Of a DNA stretch of 42,265 nt, positions 1-7,206 are shown piece by piece. Origin of the DNA: Anaerolineae bacterium. Lineage in GTDB: Bacteria; Chloroflexota; Anaerolineae; Anaerolineales; Villigracilaceae. The position numbers and the translations under genes are program-made. How positions within the stretch are numbered: position 1 is the first letter of the stretch; the number at the start of each line of letters is the position of its first letter. Location: the NCBI GenBank assembly GCA_022616105.1, contig JAKEFL010000231.1, positions 1 through 42,265 on the forward strand, given 5' to 3'. The notes beneath the pieces were generated by a model. The model saw nothing but the letters and a program-made list of their open reading frames with translations, searched no databases and was not told the DNA's origin.

Positions 1-176
1 ACAATGCTACCATCTTTTTCGGATAATTCCAGCGCGCGGGCAAAAGCGGATTCCACGGGACTCGCCGCCTCAGACTCGACCCCGGCTTGCCGCGCCAACT
101 CGATGATTTTCTCCACCTCCAGCGCGCGTGGATGGTCAGCACGTGTCACGATGAGTCTCTTGATCTTTGGCTTCAT
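1..176 (-). CDS. Partial gene: stand-alone copy of the FolC C-terminal domain
   Basis: The gene begins at an ATG that overlaps the folC stop codon as ATGA and runs off the left edge of the window; 58 codons are visible. The residues (MKPKIKRLIVTRADHPRA at the start, later SPVESAFARALEL) match the C-terminal part of the adjacent FolC (LKPRLERVVATHADHPRA, then TPVESALERALEL). It therefore looks like a tandem duplicate of the Mur-ligase C-terminal (glutamate-ligase) domain without the ATP-binding part, translationally coupled to folC. If the frame stays open to the left, it may be a separate domain protein; otherwise it is a relic of an unequal duplication. The homology is seen directly. Any function is unknown. 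Confidence 0.75.
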   Translation of the reverse strand, partial: MKPKIKRLIVTRADHPRALEVEKIIELARQAGVESEAASPVESAFARALELSEKDGSI

Positions 177-1489
177 CCTGGTCTCTTTCGCCAAGCCGCA
201 GTGATTTCACCTGCAAATGCAACACTGCCAGTAGCCAGAACAATTTTTTGTTCGCCAGCTAGTTCCAGAGCGCGCTCTAAAGCAGATTCTACAGGTGTGA
301 CTGCTTCCACCGGGATGCCAGCTTTCTTCACCTGATCAGCAATCCACTCAGCTGATGGCGCACGTGGATGATCTGCATGTGTCGCTACAACCCTTTCAAG
401 CCGTGGTTTAAGTTCTTCTAACATACCTGAAATATCTTTATCTTCCAAAGCGCAAAAAACCAAGATGACGGGTCTAGTAGGATAAATTTCATCAAGTGTC
501 TCGCGCAAACGTAATGCAGAATCGCGGTTATGAGCCGAATCAATTACAACAGGTGGCTCCCGACTGAGGATTTCAAAGCGGGCGCGCCATTTTACCTGAG
601 CAAACCCTTTTTGGATGGCTTCATCTGAAATTTCAAGCCCACTGGCTTTCAATGCCGCGTAAGATGTCGCCGCGTTTTCGATTTGATTGAGACCAAGCAA
701 GGGGATTGTGAAATCCAGTGATGGAAGAAAGATGAAAGATGAAAGACGGAATGTCTGTCCGTCAAGAGATGAGCTGAGTCGTTGAAAGTTTACATCTTTA
801 CCCACAAGTGTCATCTCACAACCCTTTAGTTTGGCTACGCGCTCCAAAACTTGTAGGGCTTCTTCCTTTTGCGGCGAGGATACAACTGGCACACCTTCCT
901 TGATGATGCCCGCTTTCTCTCCCGCGATTTTTGCAAGCGTATTTCCCAACACAGCCATATGGTCATAGGATAGTGACGTGATCACTGAAACTTTTGGTAG
1001 GACAATATTGGTCGCGTCCAATCTCCCGCCCAAACCGACTTCGATCACTGCTGCATTGACATTGTTCCTGGCAAAAGCCAAAAAGCCAAGCGCGGTGGTG
1101 ATTTCAAAGGTCGTGAGCTTGGGGATTTTCGCAACGGCCGGTTTTACTTCTTCAACCAACTCAACCAACTGCTCATGTGAAATTGGTTCTCCATTGATTC
1201 GGATTCGCTCTGTATATTCCAATAAATGCGGCGAGGTATATAGCCCAACTGTATATCCCGCCGCCCTCAGCGCGGACGCGCACAACGCGCAGACCGAGCC
1301 TTTACCCTTTGTCCCTGCCACGTGGATAATGGGATATTTCGCCTGCGGATTCCCGAGTTCTTCCATCAACGCGAACATGCGATCAAGGTTGAACTCAGCT
1401 TTGGCGATTTCAGAGGAATGTTTGAGGCTATAATCTACAAAAGAATAGAGGTAATCGAGGGCTTTGTTATATTGAATTTCAATGTCCAT
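173..1489 (-). CDS. folC: Bifunctional folylpolyglutamate / dihydrofolate synthase
   Basis: This 438-residue Mur-ligase-family enzyme adds glutamate to dihydropteroate or tetrahydrofolate with ATP in the cytoplasm. The P-loop GTKGKGS lies at residues 59-65. It is followed by TSPHL and ERIRING, the GLGGRLDATN segment, and the C-terminal DSAHN motif that opens the ligase domain. Length is normal for the family. A stretch around 708-770 (repeated AAAGATG units) encodes a low-complexity piece (RLSSSLDGQTFRLSSF) in a variable loop and may be a repeat insertion. The gene shares a 4-nt ATGA overlap with the C-terminal-domain duplicate downstream. No Shine-Dalgarno sequence is seen before the ATG. 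Confidence 0.95.
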   Translation of the reverse strand: MDIEIQYNKALDYLYSFVDYSLKHSSEIAKAEFNLDRMFALMEELGNPQAKYPIIHVAGTKGKGSVCALCASALRAAGYTVGLYTSPHLLEYTERIRINGEPISHEQLVELVEEVKPAVAKIPKLTTFEITTALGFLAFARNNVNAAVIEVGLGGRLDATNIVLPKVSVITSLSYDHMAVLGNTLAKIAGEKAGIIKEGVPVVSSPQKEEALQVLERVAKLKGCEMTLVGKDVNFQRLSSSLDGQTFRLSSFIFLPSLDFTIPLLGLNQIENAATSYAALKASGLEISDEAIQKGFAQVKWRARFEILSREPPVVIDSAHNRDSALRLRETLDEIYPTRPVILVFCALEDKDISGMLEELKPRLERVVATHADHPRAPSAEWIADQVKKAGIPVEAVTPVESALERALELAGEQKIVLATGSVAFAGEITAAWRKRPG

Positions 1490-1496
1490 GCGAGGG

Positions 1497-1525
1497 ATTG
1501 TAAAGCGTAATTGGTAATTAGTAAA
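1497..1525 (-). promoter_or_regulatory. Candidate folC promoter, near-leaderless
   Basis: On the minus strand TTTACT is followed after 17 nt by TACAAT. Seven nt separate TACAAT from the folC ATG, so transcription would start at or next to the start codon. Only sequence similarity to sigma-70 elements supports this. Confidence 0.4.
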
Positions 1526-1575
1526 TTCGGGAATCGTGGGAACCTTGCATATTCTAAATCAAAGGCAGAACCTCA

Positions 1576-1887
1576 ATGGATGTTAGATATTATGAGAATG
1601 AAAGATCCATTAGTGCCGAATTATTTAGAGATTCGGACGGTTCTATATTTCGGTTGATCGCAGATGAATTAACTGAAGTGTTCAATGTTCAGTGGAAAAC
1701 TAAAATTGATGGTTTTGATCAGAGATATTGGGATTTTGAATTCAAGGGAACCACTTTAACTTTGCATCTTGAACACTTTCTAGGGATCAGTATCTTTGTT
1801 GAAAAATCTGAGGTGGACAGTAAAAGTGCAAAACGAGTTTTAGAGGAAATTGGAGATTACTTCAAGCCTTGGCATCCTCCAAATTGA
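1576..1887 (+). CDS. Small hypothetical protein, 103 aa
   Basis: The ATG at 1576 follows AAAGGCAG, a plausible ribosome-binding site. The product is acidic and soluble, with alternating hydrophobic residues that suggest a beta-sheet core followed by a C-terminal helix (SAKRVLEEIGDYFK) and the tail WHPPN. No signal peptide or membrane segment is seen. I do not recognise the family. The gene is more AT-rich than folC or panB and lies between folC (opposite strand) and the DUF503 relic, so a recent arrival is possible. It shows no recognisable toxin or immunity motif. Confidence 0.6.
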   Translation: MDVRYYENERSISAELFRDSDGSIFRLIADELTEVFNVQWKTKIDGFDQRYWDFEFKGTTLTLHLEHFLGISIFVEKSEVDSKSAKRVLEEIGDYFKPWHPPN

Positions 1888-1888
1888 A

Positions 1889-1958
1889 ATGCTCGCCACC
1901 CATACCATCTATTTTCACCTACCCGCAGACATAGTCCCTCAAAGAAATGCAAGGATAA
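1889..1958 (+). pseudogene. Relic of the 5' end of a DUF503 gene
   Basis: Starting at ATG 1889, the frame reads MLATHTIYFHLPAD and then NARI. This parallels MLATLTIHLHIPAC and RGRI at the start of the intact DUF503 gene at 2383, and the DNA is clearly alignable over about 70 bases. The frame then runs into the HIT gene out of phase. It is best read as the remains of a second DUF503 copy, so that the HIT gene was once flanked by, or inserted in, a duplication. Confidence 0.6.
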
Positions 1959-1961
1959 ATT

Positions 1962-2381
1962 ATGGAAAACTGTTTCATCTGCCGAAAACACAATGGACTA
2001 GAAGCCGCCCCTCCTGGCGGATATATTTACGAAGACAAGCATTGGATGGTCTGCCACGCGCCTGCGAAGTTGGGACCATTAGGCACATTGTTCATCGAGT
2101 CAAAGCGGCATTTTCTTGATTACGCGGGAATGACAGATGAAGAGTCTGTCTCGCTTGGGAATGTAATGAAGAAAATCTATGCCGCGCTAAGATTGCACAC
2201 AAACGCAGAGCGCATTTATCAGGTCACTCTGATGGATGGAGTGCCACATTTTCATAGCTGGCTCGTACCGCGACGAAAAGATGACGCGGAGCGTGGAATG
2301 AAATTCCTTGCAAGAGATGATTCGTGCAATGAAGAAGATGCTATCGAGTTGGCAAATAAATTACGTGAAGCAATGAAATAA
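1962..2381 (+). CDS. HIT-family protein (histidine triad variant)
   Basis: This 139-residue protein belongs to the HIT superfamily of nucleotide hydrolases and transferases. The triad region reads GVPHFHSWLVPR, with His96 and His98 in place but Trp100 where the third histidine of HxHxH would stand. His98 corresponds to the usual nucleophile. The N-terminus has CFIC (Cys4, Cys7), which with His50 and the triad region could bind zinc as in Fhit/GalT-like relatives. The substrate is unknown, probably a nucleoside phosphoramidate, AMP ester or dinucleotide. The stop codon is directly followed by the DUF503 start, so the two are probably co-transcribed. Confidence 0.85.
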   Translation: MENCFICRKHNGLEAAPPGGYIYEDKHWMVCHAPAKLGPLGTLFIESKRHFLDYAGMTDEESVSLGNVMKKIYAALRLHTNAERIYQVTLMDGVPHFHSWLVPRRKDDAERGMKFLARDDSCNEEDAIELANKLREAMK

Positions 2382-2382
2382 G

Positions 2383-2667
2383 ATGCTTGCCACCCTCACC
2401 ATTCACCTCCACATCCCTGCCTGCACCTCTCTCAAAGAAAAGCGCGGACGAATCAAGCCGCTGATCTCACGCTTGCACCGCGAGTTCAATGTCTCTGTGG
2501 CGGAGCTGGATTTGCAGGATAAATGGGATGAAGCAATTATCGCCTGCGCGATGATAGGGAACGAACGCGGACATTTAGAGTCCGCTTTGCAGAATGTCGC
2601 AAAATGGGTGGAAGGAAATTGGACCGATGGGGATGTGTGGGATACCAAAATTGAAGTAGACAGGTAA
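2383..2667 (+). CDS. DUF503 (YlxP-like) protein, 94 aa
   Basis: The start MLATLTIHLHIP, the SLKEKR segment and the AELDLQDKWDEAIIACAMIGNE core are typical of DUF503, a ferredoxin-like fold found beside rbfA and nusA in Firmicutes (YlxP). Full family length. Its biochemical role is not established; links to ribosome biogenesis come from gene context elsewhere. The ATG lies one base after the HIT stop, which indicates coupling. Confidence 0.85.
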   Translation: MLATLTIHLHIPACTSLKEKRGRIKPLISRLHREFNVSVAELDLQDKWDEAIIACAMIGNERGHLESALQNVAKWVEGNWTDGDVWDTKIEVDR

Positions 2668-2705
2668 ACAAGGAACGTGTGTGCCTGTATACCTGCCTAC
2701 CTGTT

Positions 2706-2927
2706 TTACATCACATCCCGCGGCGCGCGCATTTCATCCAGTCTCTGGCGCAGCTCAATCCTTCGCTCATCCGCCGCGTGACGGACATCGCTAAAGAAAT
2801 TCTGCCCGCGCTCACGTATCTGTGAACGTAATTGATCTCCAGATTCTGGAGCCATTAACAATGCGATCGTCGAACCAACCAGGCTTCCCACTGCAATTCC
2901 GATCATAAAGCCAAACATTCTTCTCAT
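2706..2927 (-). CDS. YtxH-domain small membrane protein
   Basis: The protein has 73 residues. A glycine-rich hydrophobic N-terminal segment (GFMIGIAVGSLVGSTIALLMAPESG) matches the YtxH/GvpP-like pattern, where the APESGxxLR motif follows a single membrane helix. The rest is a charged amphipathic helix (SDVRHAADERRIELRQRLDE). The start has a good ribosome-binding site (GAGGAGAG). The family is linked to envelope stress; no specific role is known here. The gene is monocistronic between a convergent DUF503 gene and a repeat. Confidence 0.85.
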   Translation of the reverse strand: MRRMFGFMIGIAVGSLVGSTIALLMAPESGDQLRSQIRERGQNFFSDVRHAADERRIELRQRLDEMRAPRDVM

Positions 2928-2946
2928 ATCGTCTCTCCTCTTTGGA

Positions 2947-3070
2947 TGTCATTGCGAGGAGGGCGCTTTTCCCGACGAAGCAATCTCCAAATTCATATGG
3001 AGACTGTTTAGCTGCATGCGCTTCGTCTGCGCCTCCGGCTCCGCTCAGCGCGAAACAATTCGCAATGACA
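2947..3070 (+). repeat. Interspersed inverted-repeat element
   Basis: Terminal inverted repeats TGTCATTGCGA (2947-2957) and TCGCAATGACA (3060-3070) are perfect over 11 bp. The inner part includes GCGCTTCGTCTGCGC and CTCAGCGCGAA, which recur inside the heparinase-like gene at 11843-11888. The rest of the gap between the YtxH gene and panB (about 170 nt to the panB ribosome-binding site) shows no gene that I can support. Confidence 0.75.
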
Positions 3071-3239
3071 CAATTTTTTTGATAAATTTATTATAGATGA
3101 AATTCGAGTTTTGTGGAATAATAGAAAGACCGAGCGTATCCGCTTTGCGTGAACGCGACGGAATCATATCAAAGCTGTCCACGTTGCGGCAATTAGTGGG
3201 CGACCGCACCAAACGGCTCCTACCATTTTGGAGGATACC

Positions 3240-4121
3240 ATGTCTACATCTACACCAATTTCCACCAGCGCGCCCCCGCGCAAAAAGGTAACTACGCTTA
3301 CCTATCGTCAAAAGAAGGAGCGCGGTGAGATCATCACCATGCTCACCGCGTATGACTATCCCACTGCCATTGCAATGGACAAGGCCGGAATCGATTCCAT
3401 CCTTGTCGGCGATTCACTAGGGATGGTTGTACTCGGCTACGAGAACACTCTCCCTGTCACGATGGAGGAGATGCTCCATCACTGTCGCGCGGTTGCGCGC
3501 GGCGCAAAGACCGCGCTTCTCATCGGCGACATGCCATTTATGTCGTATCAAGTTTCAGTAGAGGAAGCGACGCGTAACGCAGGCCGCTTTTTGCAGCAGG
3601 GCGGCATGGACGCGGTCAAACTCGAAGGCGGACGTGAACGTGCGGATGTCATCCGTTCGATCACCAGTGCAGGGATTCCCGTCATGGGACACCTCGGTCT
3701 CACGCCGCAATCTGTCAATCAATTGGGCGGATTCCGTGCACAGGGCAAGACCGCCATCGCCGCGAAACGACTCGTGGAGGATGCGCTCATTCTCGAAGAA
3801 GCAGGCTGTTTCAGCGTTGTGCTCGAATCTGTTCCCGCGCGTCTGGCGGAATTGATTTCGAAAAAGATTTCGATTCCAACAATTGGCATCGGCGCGGGCG
3901 CGGGCTGCGACGGGCAAGTATTGGTCACACATGACTTGCTTGGATTGTTCGACCGCTTCACACCCAAGTTCGTCAAGAAATATGCAAACTTCCATAATGA
4001 GATGCAAAAGGCCTTCGCCGATTACATCGAAGATGTGGAGACGAAACGCTTCCCTGCGCCTGAACACACCGTTGAGATGAAAGATGAAGAGTGGGAAATC
4101 CTACTGAAGGAACTTGGCTAA
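3240..4121 (+). CDS. panB: 3-methyl-2-oxobutanoate hydroxymethyltransferase
   Basis: This 293-residue enzyme transfers a hydroxymethyl group from 5,10-methylene-THF to 2-oxoisovalerate to give ketopantoate, the first committed step to pantothenate and CoA. The MLTAYDYPTA and DSILVGDSLGMV motifs near the N-terminus, AVKLEGG, MGHLGLTPQS and the IGIGAGAGCDGQVLV segment are diagnostic. ATG 3240 was chosen because GGAGG lies a few bases upstream; an in-frame TTG at 3228 is a weaker alternative. panE follows after 51 bp, so the two successive pathway steps are probably co-transcribed. Confidence 0.97.
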   Translation: MSTSTPISTSAPPRKKVTTLTYRQKKERGEIITMLTAYDYPTAIAMDKAGIDSILVGDSLGMVVLGYENTLPVTMEEMLHHCRAVARGAKTALLIGDMPFMSYQVSVEEATRNAGRFLQQGGMDAVKLEGGRERADVIRSITSAGIPVMGHLGLTPQSVNQLGGFRAQGKTAIAAKRLVEDALILEEAGCFSVVLESVPARLAELISKKISIPTIGIGAGAGCDGQVLVTHDLLGLFDRFTPKFVKKYANFHNEMQKAFADYIEDVETKRFPAPEHTVEMKDEEWEILLKELG

Positions 4122-4129
4122 CAAAAGAA

Positions 4130-4163
4130 TACGCAGTACGTATTACGTAATACGTACTGCGTA
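4130..4163 (+). repeat. Perfect 34-bp palindrome between panB and panE
   Basis: The sequence starts TACGCAGTACGTATTAC and continues as its exact reverse complement, with no loop. It could form a cruciform or hairpin between the two pan genes. No T-run follows, so it is not a standard terminator. It may be a mobile palindrome or an operator. Confidence 0.85.
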
Positions 4164-4172
4164 ATTTATAAC

Positions 4173-5156
4173 ATGAATAACGATAGTATTCTCATCGTCG
4201 GCACAGGCGCGCTTGCCACGCTTTTCGCCGCGCGCCTGACACAAGCGGGACATCATGTCACCTTACTTGGCACATGGAAAGAGGGAATTGATGCATTACG
4301 CAAGAACGGCGCGCGGTTGATCGATACAAATGGAAATGAACATCAGTTTGAAGTCCATGCGACAGATGACGCACATGAATGTGTAGGTACAAAACAAGCG
4401 CTCGTGCTTGTCAAAGCCTGGCAAACGGAGCGCGCCGCGGGACAATTAAAAGAATGTCTCGCAGATGATGGACTCGCAGTCACTCTCCAAAATGGACTAG
4501 GGAATTACGAGACACTGGTTCAAGTTCTTAATTCATCTGCCACAGACGCTTCGCGCACAGAGCAAAAAAGAGAAAAAGACTCAAAGAACTCAGTGATCTC
4601 TGTGGCTCAGAAATATTCGCGTGTGGCATTAGGCAGTACCACTACTGGAGCGACTCTGCTCGGGCCTGGTCTGGCAAAAGCGGGTGGAGAGGGGATTATC
4701 TCCATTGAACGGCATCAGGCTTTAGGTCCGATTGAGGCGGCGTTGAGGTCCGCAAAATTCAATGTACAAATCGTTGAAGATGCGCAATCATTAGTCTGGG
4801 GAAAGCTGGTCATCAACGCGGCGATCAATCCATTGACGGCGTTATTGCGAGTCACAAATGGCGAATTACTACAGCGCCCGTCCGCACGTGAAATGATGGG
4901 AGCATTAGCATGTGAAGCCGCGCAAGTCGCAAAGGCTGAGAAAGTTGAGTTGCCATTCACCGACCCAATTGCTGCGGTGGAGGATGTGGCGCGGAAGACC
5001 GCTGCAAACCGTTCATCCATGTTGCAGGATATACTTCGTAATGCGCCAACGGAGATCGATGCGATCTGTGGCGCTGTGATAAAAGCCGCACAAAAGCATC
5101 AAATTGACACACCTGCCAATTGGGCTTGTTGGAATTTGATCAAAGCCATATCTTAG
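4173..5156 (+). CDS. panE: 2-dehydropantoate 2-reductase
   Basis: This 327-residue enzyme reduces ketopantoate to pantoate with NADPH, the step after PanB. The N-terminal Rossmann fingerprint is GTGALATLFAARL (residues 10-22). KAWQT, TLQNGLGN and the C-terminal GKLVINAAINPLTAL with its catalytic Lys-Asn pair are all visible. Between LQNGLGNYETL and RVALGSTTTGA there is a charged, low-complexity stretch of about 25-30 residues (near residues 122-145), longer than usual for the family. Its DNA carries an inverted repeat, so it is probably an in-frame repeat insertion. Confidence 0.93.
   Translation: MNNDSILIVGTGALATLFAARLTQAGHHVTLLGTWKEGIDALRKNGARLIDTNGNEHQFEVHATDDAHECVGTKQALVLVKAWQTERAAGQLKECLADDGLAVTLQNGLGNYETLVQVLNSSATDASRTEQKREKDSKNSVISVAQKYSRVALGSTTTGATLLGPGLAKAGGEGIISIERHQALGPIEAALRSAKFNVQIVEDAQSLVWGKLVINAAINPLTALLRVTNGELLQRPSAREMMGALACEAAQVAKAEKVELPFTDPIAAVEDVARKTAANRSSMLQDILRNAPTEIDAICGAVIKAAQKHQIDTPANWACWNLIKAIS
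4539..4606 (+). repeat. Probable repeat insertion inside panE
   Basis: Inverted ends GCCACAGA (4539-4546) and TCTGTGGC (4599-4606) flank an A-rich centre. Similar wording (TTCACAGAGA, CTCTCTGTGCACTCAGTGG) occurs in the non-coding element near 41.2 kb. The stretch is read in frame and falls in a surface loop region of the reductase. Confidence 0.5.
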
Positions 5157-5194
5157 CAAATGGAATTGAAATCAATTTTCGGGATTTTCATTGG

Positions 5195-5352
5195 CTCACC
5201 TTACGCGCTTTAATACTTTTTAGGTATGTCACCCTGAGCGACAGCGAAGGGTCTCTGAGACAATCGAAGAGATTCTCACCTGCATGATTTGCTTAGCAAA
5301 TCACGTGCGGCGCAAGTGTCGCTTCGCTCAGAATGACACTCCGTAAGGTGAG
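5195..5352 (+). repeat. Nested inverted-repeat element after panE
   Basis: Outer inverted repeats CTCACCTTACG (5195-5205) and CGTAAGGTGAG (5342-5352) enclose an inner element with TGTCACCCTGAGCGA at 5227 and TCGCTCAGAATGACA ending at 5338. The inner element resembles the one at 11614-11700. A smaller hairpin (GATTTGC-TTA-GCAAATC) lies in its centre. No gene is visible between panE and the DUF5668 gene. Confidence 0.7.
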
Positions 5353-5430
5353 TTATTGATTGGTTCACCTGACCAGTTAAAAGCCCCTCTTTGGTGGGGC
5401 AACCTTTGTGGGTAATCCACGTATACCTAA

Positions 5431-5513
5431 TATTACAGCGCAAGGTTGCGAGTAAAAAGCCGCTAACGAGGTCTGATTTACCTTCGTGAAAATACCTACT
5501 TTGCGCTGTAATA
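5431..5513 (+). repeat. Inverted repeat upstream of the DUF5668 pair
   Basis: TATTACAGCGCAA (5431-5443) is repeated in inverse as TTGCGCTGTAATA (5501-5513), perfect over 13 bp with a 57-nt spacer. It ends 34 nt before the next start codon, so it is either a small mobile element or part of the leader or regulatory region. Confidence 0.65.
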
Positions 5514-5547
5514 CTAAGTGCCACTCAAGTTAAAAAGGAGAAGAGAT

Positions 5548-6129
5548 ATGTTCACGAATCGTTCAAATCCCGGTTCACTCATTGCGGGCGCCGCCTTGAT
5601 TGCGGTTGGCTTGCTCGCGCTGGCAGGTCAGCTCTTCAGAGGGTTTGATTTCTGGGGAGCCATCTGGCCATTTTTCATCGTTGGCGCCGGCGCATTGTTC
5701 TTTGTAGGAATGTTCAGCGGTGGGAAACCAGCTGCAGGTCTGGCAATCCCCGGCTCCATCCTCATTGCCGTTGGGCTGATGCTGTTCCTGCAAAACCTGT
5801 TTGGGCATTGGGAAAGCTGGGCATACGGCTGGACCGTGATCCTGATGGCAGTAGGTATTGGTATTTACATTATGGGACGGTACACGGAAAACCCAGGTCA
5901 ACGTGCGAGCGGGCTGAGTCTGATCAAAATCGGCGCGATTATGTTCGTTGTCTTCGGTGCGTTCTTCGAGATGATTTTCAATTCGTTCGCTTTCTCAAGG
6001 TTCCTATTTCCTGCAGCGTTGATTTTGTTTGGCGTCTATCTCATCTGGGGGCGTTCCCGTTCGCTGACCAAACCTCAGGACATGCCAGCAGAGATGACGA
6101 ACTCATCTACAAGTTTGGAGGAAAAATGA
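5548..6129 (+). CDS. DUF5668 / LiaI-LiaF-like transmembrane protein
   Basis: ATG 5548 follows AAAAGGAGAAGAG, a strong ribosome-binding site, and is preferred over in-frame upstream codons. The 193-residue product has about five hydrophobic segments with the repeated pattern of the LiaI/LiaF transmembrane region (SLIAGAALIAVGLLALAG, FWGAIWPFFIVGAGALFF, IPGSILIAVGLMLF). It ends in a short polar tail. LiaF-type proteins in Firmicutes modulate envelope-stress sensing; a similar role here is inference. The stop overlaps the next start (ATGA), so it forms an operon with the following gene. Confidence 0.8.
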   Translation: MFTNRSNPGSLIAGAALIAVGLLALAGQLFRGFDFWGAIWPFFIVGAGALFFVGMFSGGKPAAGLAIPGSILIAVGLMLFLQNLFGHWESWAYGWTVILMAVGIGIYIMGRYTENPGQRASGLSLIKIGAIMFVVFGAFFEMIFNSFAFSRFLFPAALILFGVYLIWGRSRSLTKPQDMPAEMTNSSTSLEEK

Positions 6130-7076
6130 ATCAACGTTCGTTATTTTGGCCCCTGACGCTGATCGCAACCGGCGTGGTCTGGCTGATGGTCAGCATGAAT
6201 GTCATCCCTGCCGCGAATCTGTGGGCGTTGACTTATATCTGGCCCTATGTGTTGATCCTGCTTGGGCTGGGATTAATTTTGCGAAGTTACCTGCCCGCGG
6301 CTGGATGGATCGTCTCGGCGCTGATCGTGATCGGCGCGGTGGCAGCGGTCGTCTTTGCACCTCGATTGGGCTGGGCGGGTGGACCAAGCATGGCTTTCGG
6401 CCCAGATTTTGGTGGGGGTGTCCCAGGATCCGGGAAGATTGAATCGGAAACGCGCGAAGTGCAGGGTTTCCTTGCAGTATCAATCAACTATCCCGCAGAA
6501 GTCCTCATCCAACAAGGCAAAGTCGAATCAGTGAAAATCGAAGCGGATGATAATTTGCTTTCACAGCTCACAACCGAAGTGAATGATGATACTCTTGTCA
6601 TCGAAAATAAAGAGGAGCGCTGGTCAGAGCGCGTAAACCCCACGGAGCGTGTGAAGATCACGATCACTGTAAAGGATTTGCATGAGATCGAGTTTTCCAG
6701 CGCAGGGAATTTGCGAGTGGAAGGTTTGAAGACTGATGAATTAAGTTTGAAACTGAACGGTGTGGGCGAAATGATATTGAATGATCTCGATGTGCGCAAA
6801 CTGGAATGCCGGCTCAGCGGTGCAGGCAACATCGAAGCCAATGGCGTAGCCGATGAGCTTGATATCAGAATCAGTGGGGTGGGCGGTTTCGATGCGCCGA
6901 AACTTGAAAGCATGGTTGCCAACGTCCGCATCAGTGGCGCAGGCAGTGCCACAGTGTTCGTCAAAGATGACTTAACGGCCAGAGTGAGCGGCGCTGGGTC
7001 GATCAACTACTATGGCTCACCTACTTTGCACGAAGAGGTCTCTGGTGCAGGATCGGTAAGCCAGGTCGACGAATAA
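6126..7076 (+). CDS. DUF5668 membrane domain fused to a DUF2807 (GIN) beta-helix domain
   Basis: ATG 6126 overlaps the previous stop and has GGAGGAAA upstream, so the longer upstream frame is rejected. The 316-residue protein starts with three or so membrane segments of DUF5668 type (residues about 5-80). An exported domain of about 220 residues follows, with repeated SGAGNIEANG, ISGVGGFDA, ISGAGSATVFV and VSGAGSINYYG units. Those units are characteristic of DUF2807, a right-handed beta-helix head domain. It likely displays the beta-helix outside the membrane. It pairs with the preceding membrane protein; the function is unknown. Confidence 0.85.
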   Translation: MNQRSLFWPLTLIATGVVWLMVSMNVIPAANLWALTYIWPYVLILLGLGLILRSYLPAAGWIVSALIVIGAVAAVVFAPRLGWAGGPSMAFGPDFGGGVPGSGKIESETREVQGFLAVSINYPAEVLIQQGKVESVKIEADDNLLSQLTTEVNDDTLVIENKEERWSERVNPTERVKITITVKDLHEIEFSSAGNLRVEGLKTDELSLKLNGVGEMILNDLDVRKLECRLSGAGNIEANGVADELDIRISGVGGFDAPKLESMVANVRISGAGSATVFVKDDLTARVSGAGSINYYGSPTLHEEVSGAGSVSQVDE

Positions 7077-7171
7077 CTCTGGCTGACAGTCATTTTCTGG
7101 AAAGTTTAAAGGCAGGTTGTAACTTATTAATATCGCGCTGGGAGTAAATTTCAGGTAAAATTAGGCAAAGA

Positions 7172-7194
7172 AGATTATATATAATATATAATCT
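7172..7194 (+). promoter_or_regulatory. AT-rich perfect palindrome upstream of metVF
   Basis: A 23-bp perfect palindrome (AGATTATATAT to its complement, centred on 7183) lies immediately before the AAGGAG ribosome-binding site and contains TATAAT on both strands. It could be an operator overlapping a -10 element, or a leader hairpin. No regulator can be named. Confidence 0.5.
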
Positions 7195-7206
7195 CAAGGA
7201 GATTGA

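Noticed and set aside
5808-6125. Upstream extension of the DUF2807 protein
   Set aside because: It overlaps the preceding membrane gene out of frame. ATG 6126 has a good ribosome-binding site and couples to the preceding stop.
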